Shown: positions 27,860 through 35,877 of the stretch, piece after piece
Position numbering within the stretch: position 1 is the first letter of the stretch
How the letters are laid out: each line of letters begins with the position of its first letter
Origin: Hyphomicrobiaceae bacterium
GTDB taxonomy: Bacteria; Pseudomonadota; Alphaproteobacteria; Rhizobiales; Hyphomicrobiaceae
NCBI GenBank assembly: GCA_023384095.1
Contig: JAHDXT010000001.1
Location: 62,001 to 126,000 of the forward strand
DNA: 64,000 bases
Direction: 5' to 3'
Program-made: the position numbers and the translations under genes
Notes under the pieces: generated by a model
The model's database searches: none
What the model saw: only the letters and a program-made list of their open reading frames with translations
What the model was told of the DNA's origin: nothing

Positions 27860-28516
27860 TCACGGATAGAGGCGTGTCCTGCTCCAGGGCTCGCTCGTTG
27901 CGGCGCGGCGGAACTGGACGCGGTCGTGCAGGCGGAACGGCCGGTCGTGCCAGAACTCGATCTCCAGCGGCACGATGCGGAAGCCGGACCAGTGCGGCGG
28001 CCGCGGGATCTCGCCAACGGCGTATTTGGCCGCATGGAGCGCCACGGCCTTCTCCAGGGCGAAGCGGCTCTCAAGCGGCCGCGACTGCATGCTGGCCCAC
28101 GCCCCGATGCGGCTGGTGCGGGCGCGGGTGGCGAAATAGGCATCCGCCTCATCGCCCGTGGCTTGGGCGGCGAGCCCGCGCACGCGCACCTGCCGGCGCA
28201 GGCTCTTCCAATGGAAGCAGAGCGCCGCCCTGCCGGAGGCCAGCAGCTCGCGGCCCTTGGCGCTCTCGTAATTGGTGAAGAACACGAAGCCGCGGTCGGG
28301 CCGGCCGGCCGGGTCGAGACCCTTGAGCAGCACCATGCGGACGTTGGGCAGGCCGTCCGGATCGACGGTGGCCAGCGCCATGGCGTTCGGGTCGTTCGGC
28401 TCGTGCGCCACGGCGTCCTGGAACCAGGCATCGAACAGCGCGAACGGCTCGTCCGCAGCCGCGAAGTCCCCGGCCTGCGGCCCCGTGTAGAAGTCGGGCT
28501 TCGGTGATTCGGCCAT
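27860..28516 (-). CDS. pdxH: Pyridoxamine 5'-phosphate oxidase PdxH
   Basis: PdxH uses FMN and oxygen to make pyridoxal 5'-phosphate from PNP or PMP, the cofactor of the several PLP enzymes in this window. The 218-residue product has [56 protein letters not shown] and the C-terminal [24 protein letters not shown] followed by WSRTRLYP, all family-typical. It stands alone, with about 120 bases to the SDR gene and a divergent small secreted-protein gene on the other side. Confidence 0.95.
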   Translation of the reverse strand: MAESPKPDFYTGPQAGDFAAADEPFALFDAWFQDAVAHEPNDPNAMALATVDPDGLPNVRMVLLKGLDPAGRPDRGFVFFTNYESAKGRELLASGRAALCFHWKSLRRQVRVRGLAAQATGDEADAYFATRARTSRIGAWASMQSRPLESRFALEKAVALHAAKYAVGEIPRPPHWSGFRIVPLEIEFWHDRPFRLHDRVQFRRAATSEPWSRTRLYP

Positions 28517-28660
28517 GGTCTCTCGTCCCGCTCTCCGTCGGCCGCCCGCCGGGCGGGACAGCCGTTGAGATCATCTTAACCCTGCTGCGGCATGCTCGTG
28601 GCTACGAGTAGCCCGTCCCGAGGCGGCGGGTCCAGCAGGTTCGAGTTCGAGTGAGTCGAC

Positions 28661-29083
28661 ATGCGTCATCCTCACCGCGCCACCATCAGCGCAACCCTCG
28701 TCGCAACCCTCGCGGCCCTGGCGCTCAACGTGTCACTGGCCCCCCCCGGCAGCGCCACGGCAGCCGAGCCCGAGAAGCAGCCCGAGCCGCGTGCCGGCTC
28801 CGGCGCGGCGATGGCGCGGCTGGCGCTGGATGCCTCCGACGAGACCGCGGCTCTCCAGGCCGTGCACATCGGCCTGACGCAGGTGCCCGACGGGGCCACC
28901 TTCGTCTGGCGCCGCGCGCACGGCCGCCTGAGCGGCGCCGTGCGTCCGGTGTCGTCCTTCAAGAACGCCGAGGGCGACGTCTGCCGCCATTTGGTGCTGA
29001 CCCTGAGGTCGGGCGCCTATACCCGGACAGTCGAAGGCGCCGCCTGCCGCAGCCCGGACGGCAGATGGACGCTCGAAGGGTGA
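28661..29083 (+). CDS. Small secreted protein resembling the C-terminus of rickettsial surface-antigen-type proteins
   Basis: The 140-residue protein has a signal peptide (about residues 1-34) and a low-complexity spacer (EKQPEPRAG). Its C-terminal domain, RRAHGRLSGAVRPVSSFKN, then GDVCRHLVLTLRSGAYTRTVEGAACRSPDGRWTLEG, matches the conserved SG...V.P....CR......G.ACR..DG.W pattern of 16/17-kDa surface-antigen-like outer-membrane proteins in alphaproteobacteria. The N-terminal glycine-zipper of those proteins is missing, so this is a truncated or specialised variant. It ends just before tRNA-Ser on the opposite strand. Confidence 0.7.
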   Translation: MRHPHRATISATLVATLAALALNVSLAPPGSATAAEPEKQPEPRAGSGAAMARLALDASDETAALQAVHIGLTQVPDGATFVWRRAHGRLSGAVRPVSSFKNAEGDVCRHLVLTLRSGAYTRTVEGAACRSPDGRWTLEG

Positions 29084-29098
29084 TGAGCAGCCATCTGG

Positions 29099-29189
29099 CG
29101 GAGACGGGGGGATTCGAACCCCCGGTACGGCTTTACAACCGTACAACGGTTTAGCAAACCGCCGCCTTCAGCCACTCGGCCACGTCTCC
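29099..29189 (-). tRNA. tRNA-Ser (anticodon GCT)
   Basis: Read on the minus strand the sequence opens GGAGACGTGGCCGAGTGGCT, with acceptor stem GGAGACG pairing with CGTCTCC. The anticodon stem-loop GGTTTGCTAAACC presents GCT, serving AGC/AGU serine codons. A long variable arm (about 20 bases) and T-loop GGTTCGAATCC are present, as expected for a class II tRNA. The 91-base gene does not encode CCA. Confidence 0.96.
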
Positions 29190-29205
29190 AGCAAGGCAAG
29201 GCTTT

Positions 29206-29234
29206 CCTATAGTGGGCCGCCCCGCCCATTGCAA
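29206..29234 (-). promoter_or_regulatory. Predicted promoter of tRNA-Ser
   Basis: On the minus strand TTGCAA and TATAGG are separated by exactly 17 bases, with the -10 lying 16 bases before the tRNA 5' end, which would give a leader of about 9-10 bases. The -35 directly abuts the hairpin that follows xsc. Confidence 0.65.
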
Positions 29235-29264
29235 GGCGCTGGGCGGCCCGGCGGCCGCAGCGCC
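29235..29264 (-). terminator. GC-rich hairpin after xsc, possible terminator
   Basis: Immediately after the xsc stop, GGCGCTG pairs with CAGCGCC and inner GGCC-type arms extend the stem. Only TTGCA follows, so there is no proper T run; termination may be inefficient or Rho-assisted. Confidence 0.45.
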
Positions 29265-31019
29265 TCAATCGACGTTGGTGTGCTTGTACTTGTCGAGCAG
29301 CCGCCTCGGCTTCTTGAGCGCATCGCGGCGGAACGGGTCGCCGAGCTCCTGCGTCACCATCACCTCGAGCACGGTCGTCTTGCCGTGCTTCATCTGGGCG
29401 TCGACGGCCTTCTCGAGCGCCTCGCCCACGTCGCCGAGGTTGCGTACGGTGACGGCCTCGGCGCCGAGCGATCGGGCCACGTCCGCCCAGCAGGGGTTCT
29501 TCAGGTTCACGCCCTCGAAGCGGTAGTTGTAGAAGTCGACCTGGTTCTTCTTCTCCGCGCCCCACTGCTCGTTGTGGAACACGACCGCGGTGACGGGGAT
29601 GTCCTCGCGAACGCAGGTCAGAATCTCGCCGAAGCTCATGCCCCAGGCGCCGTCGCCGACGTAGGCGACCGCCGGGCGATCGGGGGCGGCCGCCTTGGTG
29701 CCGATGATGGTCGGCAGCGCGTAGCCGCAGTTGCCGAAGCTCATGGCCGCGAACATGCTGGGCGACTGGCTGAAGCGCAGGTAGCTGTTCGACACCGAGC
29801 AGATGTTGCCGATGTCGGTCGAGACCATGGCGTTTTTCGGCATGGCCTTCTCGAGCTCGCGCAGCATCTGGCGCGGATGCATGCTCGGCGAATTCTTAGA
29901 AACCTCGAGGCTCCAGGGGTCGCGCTCGTGCGTCCACTCGGAAAGCTCGGCCTCCCAGGCCGCCTTCTCCGCGTTCACCTTCTTCAGGCGCTCGGCGGCG
30001 TTCTTGCGCGCAACGGGATCGCGGTTCGCAAGCCGGTGATGCAGCGCCTTGGCCGCGGCCTTCGCGTCGCCCACGACGCCGACCGAGATCTGCTTCACCA
30101 GCCCCAGCATGCGGTGGTCGGTGTCGACCTGGATGATCCTGGCGTTCTTCGGCCAGTAGTCGAGGCCGTGCTGCGGCAGCGTGCCGAACGGCCCGAGCCG
30201 GGTGCCGAGCGCCAGCACGACGTCGGCCTCGGCGATGATCTTCATGCCGGCCTTGGAGCCCTGATAGCCGAGCGGGCCGCACCACAGCGGATGATCGGCG
30301 GGGAAGCTGTCGTTGTGCAAATAGCTGTTGACGACCGGCATCTGCAGGTATTCGGCGAGCGCCTTCGCCTCCTCCGTGCCGCCGGAGAAGATGACACCGC
30401 CTCCGGCCACCATGACCGGGAACCTGGCCTTGGCCAGCAGCTCGGCGGCCTCGTCCAGCGCCTCGTCGGCGCCGGGGCCGCGGGCGATCCTCTTCGGCAC
30501 CGGAATGGCGTAGTCGGCCTCGCCATAGAAGTTGTCGCGCGGGATGTTGAGCTGCGTCGGGCCGCGCTCGCTCATCGCCATGTCGAAGCAGCGGGCCGTC
30601 AGCTCCGCCATGCGGTCCTGGCGCGAGACGTGGGCCTGATACCTGGTGATCCTGGAGAAGATCGGAAGCTGCTCCGTCTCCTGGAAGCCGCCGAGGCCGA
30701 TGGTGCCCGAACCCGTTTCAGGCGTGATCACGACAACCGGCGAGTGCGCCCAATAGGCGGCGGCCGTGGAGGTGACGAAGTTGGTCACGCCCGGGCCGTT
30801 CTGCGCGATGCACACCCCGTGCCGCCCGGAGACGCGGCTGTAGCCGTCGGCCATGTGGCCGGCGCCCTGCTCGTGAACGGTCGGGATGAAACGGATGCCT
30901 GCAGACGGAAACAGGTCGAGCGCATCCATGAACGCCGAGCCGACGATGCCGAACACGTCGGTGACGCCATGGGCAACCAGAGTTTCGACGAAGGCTTCGC
31001 TCGGAGTCATTCTCGTCAT
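29265..31019 (-). CDS. xsc: Sulfoacetaldehyde acetyltransferase Xsc
   Basis: Xsc is a thiamine-diphosphate enzyme that converts sulfoacetaldehyde and phosphate to acetyl phosphate and sulfite, the C-S bond-cleaving step of taurine, isethionate and sulfoacetate breakdown. The 584-residue protein begins MTRMTPSEAFVETLVAHG and has FGIVGSAFMDALDLFPSAGI and VHEQGAGHMADGYSRVSGR, which I take as Xsc-specific among acetolactate-synthase relatives. The ThDP site GDGAWGMSFGEI...NEQW lies near residues 430-470. AGGGAGG sits 5 bases upstream of the chosen ATG. The IclR-type gene lies 108 bases upstream on the same strand. Confidence 0.93.
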   Translation of the reverse strand: MTRMTPSEAFVETLVAHGVTDVFGIVGSAFMDALDLFPSAGIRFIPTVHEQGAGHMADGYSRVSGRHGVCIAQNGPGVTNFVTSTAAAYWAHSPVVVITPETGSGTIGLGGFQETEQLPIFSRITRYQAHVSRQDRMAELTARCFDMAMSERGPTQLNIPRDNFYGEADYAIPVPKRIARGPGADEALDEAAELLAKARFPVMVAGGGVIFSGGTEEAKALAEYLQMPVVNSYLHNDSFPADHPLWCGPLGYQGSKAGMKIIAEADVVLALGTRLGPFGTLPQHGLDYWPKNARIIQVDTDHRMLGLVKQISVGVVGDAKAAAKALHHRLANRDPVARKNAAERLKKVNAEKAAWEAELSEWTHERDPWSLEVSKNSPSMHPRQMLRELEKAMPKNAMVSTDIGNICSVSNSYLRFSQSPSMFAAMSFGNCGYALPTIIGTKAAAPDRPAVAYVGDGAWGMSFGEILTCVREDIPVTAVVFHNEQWGAEKKNQVDFYNYRFEGVNLKNPCWADVARSLGAEAVTVRNLGDVGEALEKAVDAQMKHGKTTVLEVMVTQELGDPFRRDALKKPRRLLDKYKHTNVD

Positions 31020-31127
31020 GGGCGCCTCCCTGGAGCTTCGCCGGCGCCGGCACGGGCCGACGGCATGGAACTGTCTCAGAATACAAGACAACTCGTCTCG
31101 GTTAGTGGCATGCGACCACAGATGGAG

Positions 31128-31982
31128 TCAATCACCGACTCGTGCGGGAGCAGCTCTCCTGCGGGCGGGTCGGCCGGCTGGCCGCCCGGTGGGACCCGCA
31201 GCATCGCGTCCTCCGGTCCACGCCCGGGCCATGGCGCGGGCAGCCTCATCGAGCCGCGGCACGAAGCCGATCGCCCGCTGTAGATCCAGGCGCGGCGCCG
31301 GTCCGTGCACGGCGAGGGCCGCCAGCACGCGGCCGTGGCTGTCCGCGACGGGGACCGCGACGCCGATGATCCCTATCGTGAACTCCTGGTTGTTGACCGC
31401 ATAGCCTCGCGTCCGGACCTGAGCGAGATCGGCCTCGAGAGCGGCGACGCGCGTGATCGTGTGCTCGGTATGCGCCTTGAGCTCGATGCTGCCGAGCAGC
31501 CTCGCGCGCACGGACTCGTCGAGATGGGCCAGCATCACCTTGCCGCCGGAGGTGCAGTGGGCCGGCACCCGGCTGCCCGCCTGCAGATGCACGCGCAGCG
31601 ACCAGTGGCACTCGATGCGCTCGAGGTAGACGAACTGCAGCCCATCCAGCACGCCGATGTTGCAGGTTTCCTCGAGGTCGTCGACGAGCACCTGCAGGAT
31701 GGCGCGGACCGGCGCCGACTGGTTGTGGGTCTGCAGTGCGTTGAGGGCCAGCGTGGACAGGCGCGGACCGACCGAGAACCGGTCGCGCGAGGGATCGCGC
31801 ACGATGAGCCCCGCGGCTTCGAGCTGCACGAGCACGCGATGGACGGTCTGCCGCGGCAGGTCGAGGCGCGCGCTGAGATCGGGAAGCCCGATCGGCTGCG
31901 ACTGCGCGATGATCGCCTCGAGGACGGCGAGCGCCTTGTCGAGCGCCGACCCGCGTTCCTGGACTGCACCGCGCTCCCGCAT
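31128..31982 (-). CDS. IclR-family transcriptional regulator, probable sulfonate regulator
   Basis: The 284-residue protein has an N-terminal winged helix (KALAVLEAIIAQSQPIGLPDLSARLDLPRQTVHRVLVQLEAAGL) and the IclR effector domain with NIGVLDGLQFVYLERIE, PAHCTSGGKVMLAHL and GYAVNNQEFTIGIIGVAVPV. The described sulfoacetate cluster of Cupriavidus necator also carries an IclR-type gene, SauR, from memory. It lies between xsc and the divergent dehydrogenase gene, so it probably regulates both. The C-terminal 30 residues are low-complexity Arg/Ala/Pro, an odd tail. Start 31982 is the Met just before the HTH region. Confidence 0.88.
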   Translation of the reverse strand: MRERGAVQERGSALDKALAVLEAIIAQSQPIGLPDLSARLDLPRQTVHRVLVQLEAAGLIVRDPSRDRFSVGPRLSTLALNALQTHNQSAPVRAILQVLVDDLEETCNIGVLDGLQFVYLERIECHWSLRVHLQAGSRVPAHCTSGGKVMLAHLDESVRARLLGSIELKAHTEHTITRVAALEADLAQVRTRGYAVNNQEFTIGIIGVAVPVADSHGRVLAALAVHGPAPRLDLQRAIGFVPRLDEAARAMARAWTGGRDAAGPTGRPAGRPARRRAAPARVGD

Positions 31983-32113
31983 GGCTCTGTCATTTCTCCA
32001 CCCGGCTGACCAGACCGCGCGGGCGACGGCGGGTCGATGCCCTGAACCACAGTTATCCGAAGTTTCTTCGCCGCGCAAAAGAGCGATGGATCAAATCAGG
32101 CTCACACGATCGT

Positions 32114-32176
32114 GTTCGGGCCGTTCCCCGGAACCGGAACGAGCAGGTTGACCGCACGGCCCGTGGCGTACAGAAT
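32114..32176 (+). promoter_or_regulatory. Predicted promoter with adjoining dyad operator for the dehydrogenase-ligase genes
   Basis: TTGACC (32148) and CAGAAT (32171) are spaced by 17 bases, about 37 bases upstream of the ATG at 32213. Just before the -35 lies the near-palindrome GTTCCCCGGAAC (32123-32134), flanked by GTTCGG (32114) and a further GGAAC (32136). This dyad is a good candidate for the IclR-type regulator site. Confidence 0.55.
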
Positions 32177-32212
32177 GAGACAAGGTATCCCGTTTATTTT
32201 CATAGAGTGCAG

Positions 32213-33661
32213 ATGATGCAGGACACGCCCGCAAAGAGCAAGCCCGGCGAAACCTCCGTCCCGCCGGACCCTGTACCGGCTCTCGTGGAGCGTGCGCGCG
32301 CAGCCATGGCCATCTACGCGCACCAGATCGAGACCGGCGGCCAGGCGCGGATCGACGAGGCGGTGACCGCGCTCGCCTGGTCGCTCTACAAGCCCGAGAA
32401 CGCCCGGCGGCTGGCCGAGATCGCCGTCGAGGTGACGGGCATCGGCGAGGTCGAGAGCAAGGTCGTCAAGAACCAGCGCAAGACGTTCGGCACGCTGCGC
32501 GACCTGCTGCGCGTGAAATCCACCGGCATCATCGAGGAGGTCCCGGAGAAGGGCCTCGTCAAGTACGCCAAGCCCGTCGGCGTCGTGGCGGCGATCTCGC
32601 CCTCGACGAACCCGTCGGCCACCCCGGTCAACAAGGCGATGATGGCGCTCAAGGGCGGCAACGCCATCATCATCGCGCCGCCGCCGACGGCCTGGGGAGC
32701 GTCCAGGCCGACCGTCGACCTCATGCGCGCGGAGCTGAGAAAGATCGGCCTGCCGGAAGACCTGGTGCAGATCCTGCCGGCGCCTGTAACCCGCGAGGCG
32801 ACCACGCGGCTGATGGAGCTGTCGGACCTCGTGGCCTGCACGGGCAGCCAGGTCAACGTGCGCCAGTCCTACAGGTCGGGCAAGCCGGCGCTGGGCGTCG
32901 GCCTCGGAAATGTGCCGGTGATCGTCGATGACACGGCCGACCTCGACGATGCCGCGCACAAGATCATGCTGTCGAAGACGTTCGACCACGCCACGAGCTG
33001 CTCGTCCGAGAACGCGCTCGTGGTCGTCGATGCCGTGTACGATCGGGCCATCGCGGCGCTGGAGAAGCAGGGCGGCTATCTTGCGACGTCCGAGGAGCGC
33101 GAGCGCATCGTCACGCGGCTGTGGCAGGACGGCAAGCTCAACCGGAGCGTCATTGCGCAAGGTCCGGAGGCGCTCATCGATGTGTTCGAGCTCGGACCCA
33201 AGGCTCAAGGCTGCAGCTTCGTCATGGCCGAGGAGAAGGGGATCGGCAAGGCTCATCCGCTGTCGGGGGAGAAGCTGTCGCTGGTGCTGACGGTTTATCG
33301 CGCCAGGGACTTCCAGCATGCCAAGCGCATCGTGCGCGACATCCTCGACTATCAGGGCAAGGGCCACTCCTGCGGCATTCACACGATGACGCCGGAGCAC
33401 GCCCGCGAGCTGGCCGAGGACATCGACGTCGTGCGTGTGCTGGTGAACCAGGCGCACACCTTCGGCAACGGCGGCGGGTTCAATAACGGATTGCCGTTCA
33501 CGCTCTCGATGGGCTGCGGCACCTGGCAGGCCAACTCGCTCTCCGACAACCTCAACTGGCGCTGCTTCGTCAACATCACACACCTCGTCACGACCATCCC
33601 GGAGGACAAGCCGGAGGAAAGCGAGCTGTTCGGCGGCTACTGGGCGAAGTTCGGGAAGTGA
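32213..33661 (+). CDS. sauS: CoA-acylating sulfoacetaldehyde dehydrogenase, SauS-like
   Basis: The 482-residue protein belongs to the acetaldehyde-dehydrogenase (acylating) branch of ALDHs: YAKPVGVVAAISPSTNPSATPVNKAMMALKGGNAIIIAP, catalytic Cys in FDHATSCSSENALVVV, and AHTFGNGGGFNNG. SauS interconverts sulfoacetyl-CoA and sulfoacetaldehyde with NAD(P)H. Substrate is inferred from xsc and the IclR gene next door; acetaldehyde or another small aldehyde remains possible. GTG 32207 and ATG 32216 are alternative starts; none has a strong ribosome site. The two ligase genes follow on the same strand after a 133-base repeat-filled gap. Confidence 0.78.
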   Translation: MMQDTPAKSKPGETSVPPDPVPALVERARAAMAIYAHQIETGGQARIDEAVTALAWSLYKPENARRLAEIAVEVTGIGEVESKVVKNQRKTFGTLRDLLRVKSTGIIEEVPEKGLVKYAKPVGVVAAISPSTNPSATPVNKAMMALKGGNAIIIAPPPTAWGASRPTVDLMRAELRKIGLPEDLVQILPAPVTREATTRLMELSDLVACTGSQVNVRQSYRSGKPALGVGLGNVPVIVDDTADLDDAAHKIMLSKTFDHATSCSSENALVVVDAVYDRAIAALEKQGGYLATSEERERIVTRLWQDGKLNRSVIAQGPEALIDVFELGPKAQGCSFVMAEEKGIGKAHPLSGEKLSLVLTVYRARDFQHAKRIVRDILDYQGKGHSCGIHTMTPEHARELAEDIDVVRVLVNQAHTFGNGGGFNNGLPFTLSMGCGTWQANSLSDNLNWRCFVNITHLVTTIPEDKPEESELFGGYWAKFGK

Positions 33662-33668
33662 CTTAGTT

Positions 33669-33780
33669 CCCTCTCCCCAGCTGCGTTGGGGTGGGGGTTG
33701 GGGTGAGGGGCAGAGGCTTGTGCTGCAGCCTGTTGCTGCCCCTCACCCCGACCCTCTCCCCGCACGCGGGGAGAGGGAGA
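33669..33780. repeat. REP-like palindromic repeat between dehydrogenase and ligase genes
   Basis: Two arms, CCTCTCCCC with GGGGTGGGGG and CCCTCACCCC with CCGCACGCGGGGAGAGGG, form a large hairpin filling the gap. The 41 bases at 33737-33777 recur with one mismatch at 47003-47043. It may act as an mRNA processing or attenuation element between the two parts of the operon. Confidence 0.65.
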
Positions 33781-33794
33781 AAAGAGGACAGCGA

Positions 33795-34928
33795 ATGAAC
33801 TTCGAGGAATACGCCGCCAAGCCACTGCTCAGGGCTGTCGGGATCGAGACACCAAGGAGCGGGCTCGCCACCACGCCGGACGAGGCCGAGTCAGTCGCCC
33901 GCGAGATCGGCCCCTGCGTGGTCAAGGCGCAGGTGCCGACCGGCAAGCGCGGCAAGGCGGGCGGCATCAAGCTGGCGGCGAGCCCGGCGGAGGGCCGCGC
34001 CCATGCCGGGCGCATCCTGGGCATGACCATCGGCGAGCACAGGGTGGAGCGGCTTCTGGTCGAAGCGCAGGTGCCGATCGCCAAGGAGATGTACGCCGCA
34101 GTCCTCAACGACCCCGATTCGAAAGGTCCGCTGCTGCTGTTCTCGGCCGAGGGCGGCATGGACATCGAGGAGATCGCGGAGCAGCACCCGGGCGCGCTGC
34201 TGCGCCTTCCCGTCGACATTCGCAAGGGCCTCGACCGCGGTGCGCTCGCCGCCGCGCTGCCGAAGGAGCTGCCGGCCGACCGCGCGGCGCTGATCGACAC
34301 GCTGGCGCGGCTCTACGATGCCTACGCCGAGAACGATGCCGAGCTGATCGAGATCAACCCGCTGGTGCTGACTCGGGATGGCAAGCTCGTCGCGCTCGAC
34401 TGCAAGCTCGTGATCGACGACAGCGCGATTCCCCGGCACGAGGCGCTCGCCAAGTCCGGCACTCCCGACAAGGCGACCGAGTTGGAGGCGAAGGCCAAGC
34501 CCCTCGGGCTCAAGTTCATCGAGCTCGACGGCAACGTCGGCGTGCTGGCCAATGGCGCCGGCCTGACCATGACCTCCATGGACGCCGTGCGCCATTTCGG
34601 CGGCGAGCCGGCCAACTTCCTCGAGATCGGCGGCGAGAGCTACACCAAGGCCAAGCCGGCGCTCGAGCTTGTGCTCGCCAACCCACGGGTGAAGGCGCTG
34701 CTGGTCAACTTCTGCGGCGCCTTCGCGCGCACGAACGTGATGGCCGAGGGCGTCGTCACCGCTTGGCAGGAGCTGAAGCCCGATATCCCCATCGTCTTCA
34801 CCATCCACGGCACCAGCGAGGAGGAGGCGATCGCGCTGGTGAGGGATCGCCTCGGCATCGAGCCCTACGACCTGATGGACGATGCCGTGAGAGCGGCGGT
34901 GGCGGCCGCGACGGGGGCATCGCAATGA
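33795..34928 (+). CDS. ADP-forming acyl-CoA ligase, beta (ATP-grasp) subunit; proposed sulfoacetate-CoA ligase
   Basis: The 377-residue protein resembles succinyl-CoA synthetase beta: MNFEEYAAKPLLRAVGIETP, VVKAQVPTGKRGKAGGIKL, LIEINPLVLTRDGKLVALDCKL in the ATP-grasp domain (about residues 1-230), then NFLEIGGESYTKAKPALEL of the ligase domain. It would charge an acid with CoA using ATP, giving ADP. The sequence is too diverged from standard SucC to be the TCA enzyme. Context with sauS and xsc points to sulfoacetate; SqwKL-type sulfoacetate-CoA ligases are the closest described analogue I know. It overlaps the alpha gene by ATGA. Confidence 0.72.
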   Translation: MNFEEYAAKPLLRAVGIETPRSGLATTPDEAESVAREIGPCVVKAQVPTGKRGKAGGIKLAASPAEGRAHAGRILGMTIGEHRVERLLVEAQVPIAKEMYAAVLNDPDSKGPLLLFSAEGGMDIEEIAEQHPGALLRLPVDIRKGLDRGALAAALPKELPADRAALIDTLARLYDAYAENDAELIEINPLVLTRDGKLVALDCKLVIDDSAIPRHEALAKSGTPDKATELEAKAKPLGLKFIELDGNVGVLANGAGLTMTSMDAVRHFGGEPANFLEIGGESYTKAKPALELVLANPRVKALLVNFCGAFARTNVMAEGVVTAWQELKPDIPIVFTIHGTSEEEAIALVRDRLGIEPYDLMDDAVRAAVAAATGASQ

Positions 34929-35800
34929 TCGTGCGCGGCGGCGAATCCGTGCTCGTGATGGGCATCACGGGCAAGCAGGGCACGTTCTGGGCCGACAAGA
35001 TGCGGGCCTACGGCACGCGGATCATCGGCGGCACGAACCCGAAGCGGGCCGGCGAGACGCATCTGGAGCGGCCGGTGTGGGCGACTGGCACCGATGCAGC
35101 CAAGGAAACGAGGATCGACTGCGCGGTGATGTTCATCCCCCCGTTCGGGGTCAAGGCCGCCGCCCTCGACGCCATCGAGGCGGGCATCGGCAAGATCGTC
35201 TGCCTGACCGAGCACGTGCCGGTGCACGATACGATGTACCTGCTGGCGGCGGCGCGCGAGCGCGGAGCCCAAGTCATCGGCCCGAATACGGCCGGGCTGG
35301 TGACCACCGGCGAATGCTTCGTCGGCTTCATGCCGGCCTTCAACGAGCGCGTATTCCGGCCGGGCGAGGTGGGCGTCATCTCGCGGTCGGGCTCGCTCGG
35401 AACGCTGCTCTGCCTCAACCTAGTGCAGGCGGGGCTCGGCATCTCCTCGTTCGTCGGCATCGGCGGCGACCCGATCATCGGCACGACGACGCGCGACGCG
35501 CTGGAGAGCCTCGACCGCGACCCGCGAACGAAAGCCATCGCGCTGGTCGGTGAGATCGGCGGCTCCATGGAGGAGCAGGCGGCCGAGTACGCCCGCACCA
35601 TGACGAAACCCGTCGCCGCCTTCATTGCCGGCGCCGCCTCCCCGCCCGGCAGGAAGATGGGTCACGCCGGCGCCATCGTCATGGGCAACCGGGGCTCCTA
35701 TGCCGCCAAGAAGTCGGCGCTCGAGGCGGCTGGCGTCAGCGTATGCGCGACGCCCAACGGAGTACCCGAGGTGCTCAGGGGGCGGCTTGCATCGGCCTGA
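34925..35800 (+). CDS. ADP-forming acyl-CoA ligase, alpha (CoA-binding) subunit; proposed sulfoacetate-CoA ligase
   Basis: The 291-residue protein matches succinyl-CoA synthetase alpha: VLVMGITGKQGTFWADKMRAYGTRIIGGTNP is the CoA-binding Rossmann domain, GPNTAGLV and GVISRSGSLGTLL follow, and GRKMGHAGAIVMG contains the phosphorylated active-site His. FVGIGGDPIIGTTTRDAL is a typical SucD-type motif. With the beta subunit it forms a complete two-subunit ligase. Active-site residues are intact. The pair directly follows the SauS-like gene, so it probably makes the CoA ester that SauS reduces, or runs in reverse to make ATP. Confidence 0.74.
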   Translation: MIVRGGESVLVMGITGKQGTFWADKMRAYGTRIIGGTNPKRAGETHLERPVWATGTDAAKETRIDCAVMFIPPFGVKAAALDAIEAGIGKIVCLTEHVPVHDTMYLLAAARERGAQVIGPNTAGLVTTGECFVGFMPAFNERVFRPGEVGVISRSGSLGTLLCLNLVQAGLGISSFVGIGGDPIIGTTTRDALESLDRDPRTKAIALVGEIGGSMEEQAAEYARTMTKPVAAFIAGAASPPGRKMGHAGAIVMGNRGSYAAKKSALEAAGVSVCATPNGVPEVLRGRLASA

Positions 35801-35877
35801 CATCCTCGCAACACTGATTTGAGCGGCAGGGCTTACCCGGCGGCCTGGGAAATGCCGCATCGCGGAGGAGAGGTGAC

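Noticed and set aside
31017-31091. Upstream extension of xsc (608 aa)
   Set aside because: A strong AGGGAGG precedes the Met at 31019, and the extra 24 residues resemble nothing in the family.
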